Shown: piece by piece, positions 49,561 through 60,974 of the stretch
Position numbering within the stretch: the first letter of the stretch is position 1
Layout of the letters: every line of letters begins with the position of its first letter
Source: Lamellibrachia satsuma
Taxonomy: Eukaryota > Annelida > Polychaeta > Sabellida > Siboglinidae
DNA length: 64,000 bases
NCBI GenBank assembly: GCA_033239005.1
Contig: BSQZ01000009.1
Location: forward strand, 5,031,752-5,095,751
Reading direction: 5' to 3'
Made by a program: the position numbers and the translations under genes
Notes under the pieces: generated by a model
Databases searched by the model: none
Told to the model about the DNA's origin: nothing
What the model saw: the letters and a program-made list of their open reading frames with translations, nothing else

Positions 49561-50022
49561 AGGTTCGTCTCGACTAGATTCATTGCAAATTGAATTGTTC
49601 CTAAAGCTACGCATGCGTCCATTAATTTATTTTGCACGATGCTGTATCATTCTTTTTGTTTATCTCGTTTAACGAAGATCCTATGTTTCTCCTCCGCCCA
49701 AGTACGATTGTGCTCCCAAACCACTGAAAGAGATCAACGAGTTGTGTGCTGTTCTTGCATTACATCGACAATGATAATTAGCACTTTGTTTTGTTTCCAA
49801 TGGATCCATTTTTTAAGCAAAAACCACTTTTGGGGGAATACCTGTAGGCCCTACCTTTATCCAAAACAATTGACAAAGGTTTACTATGCTAAAATTTGGA
49901 ATGTCCAAAATAGCTGCCATTGAAAACCTGTATTTGTCAATACCTCGGTATCTAAGCGCCATGGTCTTTGATTTTAACGGCTAAGAACAATAAGGGGTAT
50001 GGAATCCAATGGTACTGTAATG

Positions 50023-50350
50023 TGGGGCGCGATGGCATACCGGTTAGAAGGCCGGACTCTCAATGGAGAGAACCCGGTTTCAAATCCCACTGCGGTCGCT
50101 TCGAACCTTTGGCAAGTTTGATCACCCCACGTTGCCACAGTTCAATCAGCTGTAGAAATGAGTACCTGGCAATACAGACAGTGGTGGAAATGTCAACGAA
50201 TAGTCTTCGCGCAATTGCAGCGTGGCTGAATGCTTCCCAGAGAAGTTGAGATGGCCTTGGAATGAACAGGTCTGCCATGGTTTGAAGTGTAAAGCGCTTT
50301 GAGCGGTCCTACAGACTGGATACCGCGCTATAGAAGAACGTACCTTTCTT
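50023..50350 (+). mobile_element. tRNA-derived SINE-like element, family S, copy 3
   Basis: The best copy. It has an A-box TGGCATACCGG at 50033, a B-box GGTTTCAAATCC at about 50087, a body with CAGCTGTAGAAATGAGTACC, and the tail AAAGCGCTTTGAGCGG and GGATACCGCGCTATAGAAG, a type shared with other animal SINEs and LINEs. Confidence 0.7.
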
Positions 50351-50439
50351 TTTTAATGCTTAGTGGTAACCCGCTAGTCGGCAGTCACTCAACATTTATT
50401 GTGTAGATTATTCTGTTTACTTCATCGTATTACACCATA

Positions 50440-51110
50440 CTATAAATCAATCAATCAATAAATAAATAAATCAATCAATCAATCAATCCTTTATTCAAAC
50501 ACACAATTACGATAAATAAATGACAAGTTACTAACAAATGGTGCAAACAAATTGAATGAGTTGTTGAAGAATACACAAGGGTGAGTTGGAAATGGCGTGT
50601 TTAGCCGTTAACTCAATTGATGCGTAATCATATATTTGCATTACTTACAACATGTAACAATTGAAAATCGTTGCTAAATAAAATTGTGACTAATACGTTG
50701 CAATAATATCTAACTTGTAGCATTTTTAAATGCTTGTATGGTTCTACAAGTGGTAATGTTTCCATTAGGGAGTTCCATAATCTCGCTCCATATGTGGAGA
50801 TGCACATTGATTTTGTATTAGTACGAAAGCGAGTTATGCAGAATGAATCGTTCTGTCTAGTACAATATACAGTCACATGTGGTTTAAAAAATTTTTGCAA
50901 ATTACTTGGTAATTCATTAGGAAAAGCCCTAAACATAACAATAGCCGTCTTGAGCTTAACTAAACCTGCACATTTTAGAACGCCTGTTGAAAAAGAGTGC
51001 TCGTATGTTCCCGACGTTTTACTCCACAAACTAACCGAATTACTCGTTTCTGTAATAAAATAATGCCATGAATGTTTGTGGTGCAGGTGTTTCCCCACAT
51101 TTCACTGCAA
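50440..51110 (-). mobile_element. 5'-truncated LINE 3' end with (ATTG)n tail
   Basis: The minus-strand frame 51098-50628 carries CAGLVKLKTAIVMFRAFPNE, LPSNLQKFF, TNTKSMCISTYGARLWNSL. This is the conserved C terminus of a LINE reverse-transcriptase polyprotein. It is followed in the same direction by a short 3' UTR and a run of ATTG units (50487-50447), a simple-repeat tail typical of several LINE clades. Confidence 0.75.
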
Positions 51111-51553
51111 TAACTTAAATGTGGTAAAAATATATATCGTACTATAATATATAGCTAATTTGTTGACTTTACATATTCTATGTTTCACATACAATCTGAT
51201 AGCCACAGGCTACATTACTTTCTACTTAAGCCTACGTTACTATATTACTGTATTATACACAACACAATTACGACAGGGCATTTTCTATAACCTGGCTGCC
51301 TGGTCATCGCACTGTGCGATCGTAATAAATGCCGCGTGCAAACGCATTCGTGTAATTCCTTGTCGTGCTCACTGGGTCCTTATGCTACCTGCCGGCTTGG
51401 CTAGGTCTAAGGTATTCGTGACATAAGGGGAGAGTTGACCAGGCCGATCCTGGCTACTTCCTTGCTCTTCAGTGTTCACACCAGTTCGGGGAACATAACA
51501 GGTACTATTTTTACCTTATTATAACTGGAAACGTAAACCTGAAATTATTCAAG

Positions 51554-51741
51554 AAGCAATGGTCAGTGTGCCGCCAATGTTGTCTTCCTCGTCGACAAAA
51601 CCACATATGTCGGCGTGAAGAACTGGGCTGTCACCAAACAGTTCGTCATTGACGTCATCGAGGGCCTTTCGGTTGCCAGTGGCAACATAAAGGTTGGCGT
51701 GATCTCCTACTCGACCGAACCCGAAGTTGCTGTCACTCTAG
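51554..51741 (+). CDS. von Willebrand factor A domain, N-terminal half (single exon)
   Basis: The frame reads CAANVVFLVDKTTYVGVKNW, then FVIDVIEGLSVASGNIKVGV, then ISYSTEPEVAVTL before the donor CTAG/GTAGAC (51741/51742). This is beta-1, alpha-1 and beta-2/3 of a vWA fold like those in collagen VI or matrilins. The MIDAS DxSxS signature is degraded (D-K-T-T-Y), so metal-dependent ligand binding is doubtful. The acceptor could be at 51553 (phase 2) or 51566 (phase 0). Neither joins in frame to the TSP1 exon, which ends in phase 1. The second half of the domain was not found. Confidence 0.6.
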
Positions 51742-51964
51742 GTAGACGGTGACTCGTTTATTCAGCCGAAGATGCAACAGTATATATATAACAAAATAGT
51801 AGTCAGTGAGACACCCACTAAGAAATTACATGTCATTAGCATGGGAGCCAGCATAAGTATACACAACCATAATAATATAGGTAATGGCCAAGACTTAAAA
51901 TGTGAAGTATGTATTTATGTGTTTGTTTCGTACGTGCACACATACATGTACATACATGCACGCA

Positions 51965-52353
51965 TGCATCCATCCATGCATCCATCCATGCATCCATCCA
52001 TGCATCCATCCCTACATCCGTCCGTCCGCCCGCCCGCCCGCCCGCCCGCCCGCCCGCCCGCCCGCCCGCCCGCCCGCCCGCCCGCCCGCCCGCCCGCCCG
52101 CCCGCCCGCCCGCCCGCCCGCCCGCCCGCCCGCCCGCCCGCCCGCCCGCCCGCCCGCCCGCCCGCCCGCCCGCCCGCCCGCCCGCCCGCCCGCCCGCCCG
52201 CCCGCCCGCCCGCCCGCCCGCCCGCCCGCCCGCCCGCCCGCCCGCCCGCCCGCCCGCCCGCCCGCCCGCCCGCCCGCCCGCCCGCCCGCCCGCCCGCCCG
52301 CCCGCCCGCCCGCCCGCCCGCCCGCCCGCCCGCCCGCCCGCCCGTCCATCCAT
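51965..52353. repeat. (CCAT)n-(CCGT)n-(CCCG)79 compound array
   Basis: CATC-type units with ATGC interruptions (51965-52015) grade through two CCGT units into about 79 perfect CCCG units (52027-52344), then back through CCGT to CCAT. The array starts 220 bp after the vWA donor. On the minus strand it is a run of GGGC units able to form G-quadruplexes. Confidence 0.97.
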
Positions 52354-52387
52354 GGTGCCAAGCTAGCCACAGCGACTGCAATCAAGC

Positions 52388-52485
52388 TTGTTCCGGCGAG
52401 TGCAGTCAAGCGTACCGCGTACTCCGGCGAGTGCAGTCAAGTGTACAGCGTGCTCCGGCGAGTGCAGTCAAGCGTGCAACGTGGA
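52388..52485. repeat. 32-bp tandem repeat, about three copies
   Basis: TCCGGCGAGTGCAGTCAAG recurs at about 52391, 52422 and 52455 with linking CGTACCGCGTAC-like sequence. Confidence 0.8.
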
Positions 52486-52489
52486 GTGC

Positions 52490-53430
52490 CGATGGATGAA
52501 TCTCAAGGAGGCGTCAGCGTGTCTTGTTGCCGGCAATCATCGCCCAGTCCGGACAACAAATAGTTCTCAAAGAGGCAATCGGTGTATTAATGTTCACTGA
52601 TGCATAATCGACGATGCTAGTGATGAAATAACGGCGAAATATTCGTGTCTTGAATCAAGAATAATGCACCGTCAATAATTGTCCGTCGAAACTCTTAACA
52701 CGAGACATGTGTATAATCACATTACCTTCTTCGGTGAATGTGTTCTGTTCGAACGAACATTGCTCCACAATTCCATGTCTCGGAGACAATTTTTCGATTC
52801 ACATGGCGATTCACATGGCGATTCACATCGTAAATCATCCAACGTCCCGTATGTCTGATTTATCTCAATTGTCTGACCAAATCACCCGGCGTCAGCTGTT
52901 TTGTACTTCTTCTGCCACCAATAACAGTTGTCGTCTCATAATGAATCAACCAATCATTTTAGTGCATACATAACTCACGTAGACCAATGTTCCAATACAT
53001 GCATACAACATAAGGGTAAGGCCAGAAAGAAGGCGCCAGTTCCACCTGGTAAACTTGAAAAAAATTATTTGTACATGTATTTTGTTCCAAAGTACAAGTA
53101 TTCTATGAGGCATATTACTAAACATATGTTTTCAAAGTCGTATACATATGTGTGTATTACGGCCTTTTTATACACAGAGACCGTATCGTAAATAAGCATA
53201 ACGTAAATAAAAAAATGCACAAACACGACCACAACACTGTTTGAAAGAAAGAAAGCAAAAGTGAACACCACAATGACAGAGCACAGTGCCACCAAGTGTT
53301 AGAGTAATGAATAGTAGTTTTTGGCATGACAAAATATATAAAAAATAACATAGAACAGAATCGCCGAAAAAATACTCCTTAAAACGGCGTGTTTTAGCAA
53401 CAGCAATAAATAATTGTGATTGTTATTTTT
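52490..53430. other. No feature recognised
   Basis: Unique sequence with only short random ORFs. Confidence 0.5.
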
Positions 53431-53435
53431 GGTCT

Positions 53436-54091
53436 TACTCATATCTCTATTTCTCCCTCCCACCCTCCCCTCCTTCTCTAACCTCCCTACCTCCCTCTTC
53501 CTCCCCCTCTCCATCCTCTCTCTCTTTGTCCCTCCCCTCCCCCTCCCCCTCCCTCCAGATTTTTTCTCGCAAAGCATACACTGGTGTAGAAGATGTAGAT
53601 ACAATACTCGTAATACGAACAGTCAATGTTAGTTAAACTTACCAATCATAATTACAAATTCCTTTTAGTTTATTTAAATTATGATTGTTAAAAAATACAG
53701 ACAACTTGGAAGTATTAACGTGATTAATAAAATATAAAGGCAGAACGAGTTTTTTTGGGTCTCTTGGAGTGTCACATAAAAAAATATACGAAATTCATCC
53801 TACTCTCATTTCAGTTATAGAAAGTACAATAACTTTAATTTCTATCAATTATTTTGAACCACCTACCTGTTCCAATTTGCAATTTTGTGTTATCCAGCCT
53901 AAGTTGAGCTTTTATCGATGATGGGCATTAATAGTCCCATCTTCTTCCTTCCCTCCCTCTCTCTTTCCCATGTCCCTCTCCCCCTCCCTCCCTCCCTTCC
54001 CGTCCACCCCCTCTCTCTCCCCCTCTCTCTTACTCTCTCCCCTCTTTATATATTTTCTCTTTCTCTCACTCTCTCGTCTCCATTTCAATTT

Positions 54092-54182
<91 letters not shown>
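53436..54182. repeat. Two polypyrimidine tracts, second ending in (CT)48
   Basis: 53436-53565 is rich in CTCCCTCC words. 53935-54085 is similar and leads into an uninterrupted (CT)n run at 54086-54182. Confidence 0.93.
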
Positions 54183-54183
<1 letters not shown>

Positions 54184-54602
54184 ACGATGTCAAGTATGGT
54201 TCAAACTGGAATACTTCTTTAAATAATACATTTGGTAATACATTTATCATTTTGAAATACAGTGACCATGTTTTAATATATATGTCATGAAGTCTGAGTT
54301 TAAGAAAATATTAGATTGCTTAGCCATGTGTGATTAACGATATTTGGAATGTGTCAAACGTTTGAAAGACCATACAAAATAGTTTGGACAATAATACAAC
54401 AAAACAAAACAAAAATCCTCGGGAAACCCAAGCTTAGCAGCGCACCGAACAGTTTTTATCCATGGTTATTCAAACTCATTTTTATTATTTAAGTTGACTA
54501 ATAATCTCTACATTATCATTTATATTTTTGAGTATTTCCCTTGTGCCAGCTTAATCCAGATATTAGCCATCATTTGCTTAATTTGTACAAAGAAAAACTA
54601 GG

Positions 54603-55074
54603 AGATAACTTCTTTTGCGCCTAAATCCCTGTGAACCAAGTTCAGAGGCGCGTCTAAACAAAATAGTTAATATGTATCAAAATCCGTAATGCCTAGGAGT
54701 GGTCTGCAAGGAGAGGGAATTCCCTGACGTCATAATCGCACTGGTACGCAATTGTATGGCACAAGGGAAACAATCGCGTGAGTAATGTAGGCCCTACGTA
54801 ACAAAATACGTACGAGAGACCGGATTATGATTGGCGCCATCTGGGTATTGTAAAATATCCCATTGAAGTTCAACTCACGTGGTAACATGAGCTTGAAAAA
54901 AGGGGAAATAAAGGTAAGGATTAATGTTTCAGTGTGAGAGTGGACGTTGCTCCCTCCTAGTGTTAGATCAGTAGAAAACAGTACGCAATACGGATTTTGA
55001 GATATATTAACTATTTTGTTTAGATGCGCCTCTGAACTTGGTTCACAGGGATTTAGGCGCAAAAGAAGTTATCT
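54603..55074. mobile_element. MITE-like element with 90-bp terminal inverted repeats
   Basis: 54603-54692 and 54984-55074 are inverted repeats, about 90 bp each, with only a few differences. Both begin AGATAACTTCTTTTGCGCCT and continue AAATCCCTGTGAACCAAGTT. The 290-bp interior has no coding capacity I recognise. No clear target-site duplication was found, so the superfamily is open. Confidence 0.8.
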
Positions 55075-55079
55075 ATATT

Positions 55080-58000
55080 AATAAGCTAACTTTGGGGGCA
55101 GTCTAGCGGTATCTCCTCCCGGGCGCAGACACCCGCGCGTCTCTTTCTACGTTCCTTCGTCTCCTTGCACCAGTGGCCCCTGATCTACCAACTGGCGGTG
55201 TATTAAAAAAAAACACAAAGGCAGTTCTTTATAGTTATTTTTGTGTGATTCTTTTTTTCATGTCCGACAAAGATGGCCGAATTGAGTGTGAGCCACACCG
55301 ATGATGAGGTCAGACCATAGTTTGTTTGTAGAAGCTATTTGCTGTGAAACAGTGCATTTTTCAGGGATTAACAGGCGGAGGGATTCTTGGGATTTTTTTT
55401 GCTATGGGCCACGTCGGCGCATGAATACATGAACATTTTTGTAAACATTGACGGGCATCGCACGTGAGGTCGTTTAAAACAGCTGGATATGTTTGATTTT
55501 GTCCAAACTTGGTCAGCATATCAGACGGTGGCAGTTACCTTGACAATTTTTCAGAATTTTTTATTGTCCAGTTTTTCATAATAAGACAAAACGTTAGCAT
55601 GGCCACAAATACAATATTGCACTGTGGTCTGACCGTGATAACATCATCTCTATATTAACTTTGGTAGCGGTCTGGCAGAATTTTCCTCCCAGGCGCCTCG
55701 TTGCACCAGTGGCCTCTGATCTACCAACTGGCGATGTATTAAAAAAACTACAACGACAGTTATTTAAACTTATTTACTATATTTTTCTTCCTGGCGGACA
55801 AAGAAGGAAACAGTAGCCGAATTGTAGCCGCATTGAGTGTGAGCCACTCTCCAGATGGCGTAACCGTCATTCCACCATCTCTGTCTCTATATTTTTACGC
55901 TAATTTTGGGGGAAGTCTGGAAACATCTCCTCCCAGGCGCCAACATCCACTCGCCTCTTTGATGAGGTCAGACCAAAGTTGAACTACCTGTTAATTGTTT
56001 CACACGAATGTAGAACGCATTAAATTGTTATATGTGAAATTAAGAAATTTATATGTAAAAGCTATTGGCTGTGAACTAGTGCATTTTATTTAGGGAATAA
56101 CACATTTTTTCTGCTAAGGGCCACGAATGCGCGTGAATACATGGACATTTGAGTAAGCATTGAGGGACAGTGCACATGAGGGCTGGATGTGTGAGATTTT
56201 GCCCAAACTTGGTCAGCATGTCAATGAGATGATGGCAGTTACCTTGAACATTTTCATAATTTTTGATGGTTCAGTTTTCTTATAATCCGACCAAACGTTA
56301 GCATGGCCACCAATGCAATATTGCGATGTCGTCTGACCGTGATATCACCATCTCTATATTAATGCGCTAACCTTGGTCCTTGGGACGGTCTGGCAGTATC
56401 TCCTCCTAGGCGACGACGCTACGTTCCTTCGCCTCCTGGCACCAGTGGCCTCTGATCTACCAATTGGTGGTGTATTTCAAACGGTCCTTTCTACGGTCCT
56501 TCGCCTCCTTTCACCAGCGGCCATCTACCAAGTGGCGATGGATTTAAAAAACACAAAGGCAGTTATTTATTTTATGTTTTTATTCCTGTCGGAAAAAGAT
56601 GAAAACAGTAGCAGAATTGAATGTAAGCCACTCACCAGATGGCGATACTGTGAGATTCTTTGTCGGCTGTGATCTTCCCATTGGCGATGAGAACAATTCA
56701 CTGATAAATTAACTTGTGTGGATTTTGGCAAATGGATCGGAAATGTACTCGTCCACTGTGTCCGTCTTTGTCCGACAGGTAGAAAATAATTACCTTTGTA
56801 TATTAGTTTAATGAGATATTTTCACATTGGATGCGTTGGTAAAGTTAATGTTTTCTTTGCTTCTACACTAAATCTTTGATGGCTGGGCAAGTTGAGGGGT
56901 ATCCGTTTGGTGTGTTTTTTCTGAAAGGTATGTGATTTACACACACAGCATGTATGTTAATAGAGGAATAATGTGCTGTCAAATGTTGAAGAAATTCGCA
57001 GGAAAAATGTGTTCTGGAATCCTATGGAACGATCGTTATAATGGCAGCCTATTTGAAAATCAAATGTTCATCCATTTTGCTACATGGACGGGTGTTAGCT
57101 ATATATTAATACGCTAACTTTGGGACAGTCTGTCAGCATATTCTCCCAGGCGCCGAGGTCCACCTGCTTCTTTCTATGTTCCTTCGCCTCCTTGCACCAG
57201 TGGCCTCTGGCCTACCAATTGGCGACGTATCGAAAAAAGCACAAAGGCAGTTATTTAGATTTATTTACTATTATGCTTTTCTACCTGTCGGACAAAGATG
57301 GAAACGGTGGCCGAATTGTGGCCGAATTGAGTGTGAGCCACACTCCAGATGTGGTCAGACAATAGTTTGCAGTATCGCCACCCACGCGGCTCTTTCTACA
57401 TTCCTTCGCCTCATTGCATCAGTGACCTCTGATCTATCAACTCATAACGCGCATTCGTCAATATCCTATGGACTCTTTATGTGGGTAATGGCGGACGGAT
57501 CGTAGATGTGGTCTGTGGCCAACAAAAGCCACAGAGTGGTTCATCACTCAAATCGACCACTGCGTCCGTCTTTGTCCAACAGGTAGAAAATAACTCTAAA
57601 TGACTACCTTCGTGGTTGTTTAAAGAGCAAATTTTTTTCGAGTACTTTCACATCGGATACGTTGGTAAAGTTGATGTTTTCTTTACTACTTCATTAGATC
57701 TTTCATTCGATGGCAACGAACCAACATTTCTAAATCATTCACCGTGCTGGGCCGAAATTGAGGAGTTTCTGGGTGTTTTTCTTTCTGAAAGTTATGTGAT
57801 TTTTACACAGCATGTGTGTTAATGGAGCATCACTGCGCTGTGAAATGTTGAAGACAATCTGATCTTAGGACACATTTTGCAGGAATCCAAAGAAACGTTA
57901 TAATGGCAGCCAATTTGAAAATCAAGTGTGGTTACACCCCTTTTGCTACATAAGCCACTCTCCAGATGGCGCAACCGTCACTCCACCATCTATATTTTTA

Positions 58001-59160
58001 TATTTATACGCTTCTGATCTACCAATGGGCGATGTATTAAAAAAAACCCCACAAATGCAGTTATTTAGATTTATTTACTGGTGTTATGGTTTTCTACATT
58101 TCGGTTGATGGGTTGTATACAGTGGTGTATTGCTACGCGAGCCGTCTGCGTTTGTCCATTGCCATCAAACCAGCTATCCAATGTAGTGGTACAGGGAACT
58201 TTAACTTTGCCAATGTTTCCGATGTGAAAGTGTTGAGAACAAATTCACTCATCACCCACTATCCTCAATTTTCTACGGACGGGTCCTAAGTGAGGTATGT
58301 GGCGATTACTACTTCACTGGATATTTCGTTCGATGACAACGTACCAACATTTCAAATCGTTCACCGGGCTTGGCCGAAATTGAGGGGCATCTGGTTTGGG
58401 TGTGTTTTAATGTTTTGTACTTTATGTGTTTTTTTTCGATTTACACACATCACATGTGTTAATGGAGCATCACGTGTGTTAATGGAGCATCAACGTGTGT
58501 TAATGGAGCATCAATGTGCTGTGAAATGTCGAAGAAATCAAATCGTAGGACAACTTTTGCAGGAATCACAAGAATCGTTATAATGACAGCCTATTTGAAA
58601 ATAAATAAAATGTGGTTTTACCACTTTTGTTACATGGACGGATGTAAGCCACTCTCCAGATGAGGTCAGACCACAGTTGAACATCCTGTTTATTGTTTCA
58701 ATTGGCGATGCTAATAATTTACTTATAAATTCACTCATAACACGCAATCGTCACTATCCTAGGGACTCTTTACTCTTGAGTAGTGGAGGATGTATATATA
58801 TGTGGTCTGAGGCCAACAAAAGCCACAGAGTGGTTCAACACTCAATTTGCTCACTGTGTCGTCTTTGTCCGACAGGTAGAAAATAACTCAAAACAACTAC
58901 TTTAATCAGTGATTTTTCCGAGTACTTTTTCATAGGATACGTTGGTAAAGTTAATGTTTTCTTTCCTACTAAATTAGATCTTTCATTTGATGGACGCGTA
59001 CCAACATTTCTAAATCATTCATTGGGCTGTGCCGAAATTGAGGGGTATCTGTTTTGGGTGCATTTTCCGAAAGGTATTCGATTTTGCCTCATTACACACA
59101 GCATATGTGTTAACGGAACACCAATGTGCTGTGAAGCTAGCTCGGACGGGTGTAAGCTAG
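55080..59160. repeat. Patchwork of degenerate tandem duplications
   Basis: A module with CACCAGTGGCCTCTGATCTA and CCAACTGGCG recurs near 55169, 55712, 56440, 56510, 57198, 57410 and 58013. A second module (CCGACAGGTAGAAAATAAC, then GTTGGTAAAGTTAATGTTTT, then GAAATTGAGGGG) recurs near 56776, 57580 and 58873. Spacing is irregular (0.07-0.8 kb). ORFs inside it are short and mutually inconsistent, so I see no gene. Confidence 0.75.
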
Positions 59161-59365
59161 TTATTATTATTATTAAAGTTGACCAGCGTTGGGGCAAGAA
59201 GACATTCCAAACGATATTGCGAACAAAATGATTGAGACATTGGTAGAATGGCTAAACAAACAGAAAGCATCGCAATACCTCGCCGGGGACATACGAAGAA
59301 GAGATGTGGACAGTATTATATTCACGCACACCCGCACATAATTGTGTTTTCACGATTTGTTGTAG

Positions 59366-60931
59366 TTTATGGCGTTGAGCCCAGCTTGCAAACTCCTAGG
59401 AGATCAAAGGAGGCCAACCATCTATGACGACTACAGCATGTTTGGTGACAAACCGTTCAAAACAGGCGACGGCGACTACAGTAGCGGCAACGGTCGCGGC
59501 GGCGGCGGCGGCGGAGACAAAGGCGATAACGAAGACTCGGAAGAAGACTGGGACGACGAAGAAGACTTTTATTTTACCCCCTGCGAGAAGGCTAGTTGAG
59601 ATCGAACCAGTCGACTGTAGTGTTGTTGTTTGGTTAAGGGGAAACAATCGTGATTGCATCTATAATAATTACTAATACATAACCATTTGCAGTTACAATT
59701 ATGAATATTACGCCAGTGGTTTACTAGGAACGCGCAACACGCAACATCTTAATTTCATGGGTCATACTAAATAACCCTACTCTAAGGGTGTCACAGTCTA
59801 GCAAACTGCGTTTGCACCTATTCCAGTATCTGCCATTACGATGTGGTCACGCTGCTGGCGTTCAAACTGAACTTATGTAACATATCTTGGCCTTTGGTTA
59901 CTAAACTAGTCCGCTTTCTGGGGAAATAGCACGTTTGTTTGAGACTTTGGTTGGTTCAACGTATGGCGTCCTCACTTAATACATCACGGGTAATCTAGGT
60001 TACCCCATTTTCATGGAATTGCGCGAGATTGTATTCACTCGTCCAGTGCAGTTCTAGCGCAAGGTTTCATTTTATGTTATAACGTCATTTCTTACTTATA
60101 TCTTAGGATTTAGTATCAGTGAATTTACATTTGGACGATTATAAGGGGCTCAATTAACATTGTAGAATGTACCGTTGTTTGTAGGTGTTGCTTGCATTGT
60201 GCTGTCTACCGACTGGCTGCTACTGCTGCTGCTGCTGTTGTTCGGGCTGTTCCTGCTGTTCTCACTATGATAAAGATGAAGATGAAGTAAGCTTCCTGAC
60301 GGAACATGTATATAATAGAAAAGTGACCGACCGACCGACCGACCGACCGACCGACCGACCGACCGACCGACCGACCGACCGACCGACCGACCGACCGACC
60401 GACCGACCGACCGACCGACCGACCGACCGACCGACCGACCGACCGACCGACCGACCGACCGACCGACCGACCGACCGACCGACCGACCGACCGACCGACC
60501 GACCGACCGACCGACCGACCGACCGACCGACCGACCGACGACCGACCGACCGACCGACCGACCGACCGACCGACCGACCGACCGACCGACCGACCGACCG
60601 ACCGACCGACCGACCGACCGACCGACCGACCGACCGACCGACCGACCGACCGACCGACCGACCGACCGACCGACCGACCGACCGACCGACCGACCGACCG
60701 ACCGACCGACCGACCGACCGACCGACCGACCGACCGACCGACCGACCGACCGACCGACCGACCGACCGACCGACCGACCGACCGACCGACCGACCGACCG
60801 ACCGACCGACCGACCGACCGACCGACCGACCGACCGACCGACCGACCGACCGACCGACCGACCGACCGACCGACCGACCGACCGACCGACCGACCGACCG
60901 ACCGACCGACCGACCGACCGACCGACCGACC

Positions 60932-60974
<43 letters not shown>

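Noticed and set aside
50023..50110. tRNA gene
   Set aside because: A- and B-box-like motifs are present, but the sequence continues into a SINE body and tail shared with two other copies, and no acceptor-stem pairing was evident.
51772..52563. Long Arg/Ala/Pro or Gly/Arg repeat ORFs on both strands
   Set aside because: They are translations of the CCCG array, open in several frames at once. No conserved flanking protein.
53912..54290. Ser/Leu and Arg/Glu repeat ORFs
   Set aside because: Produced by the (CT)n tract on either strand.
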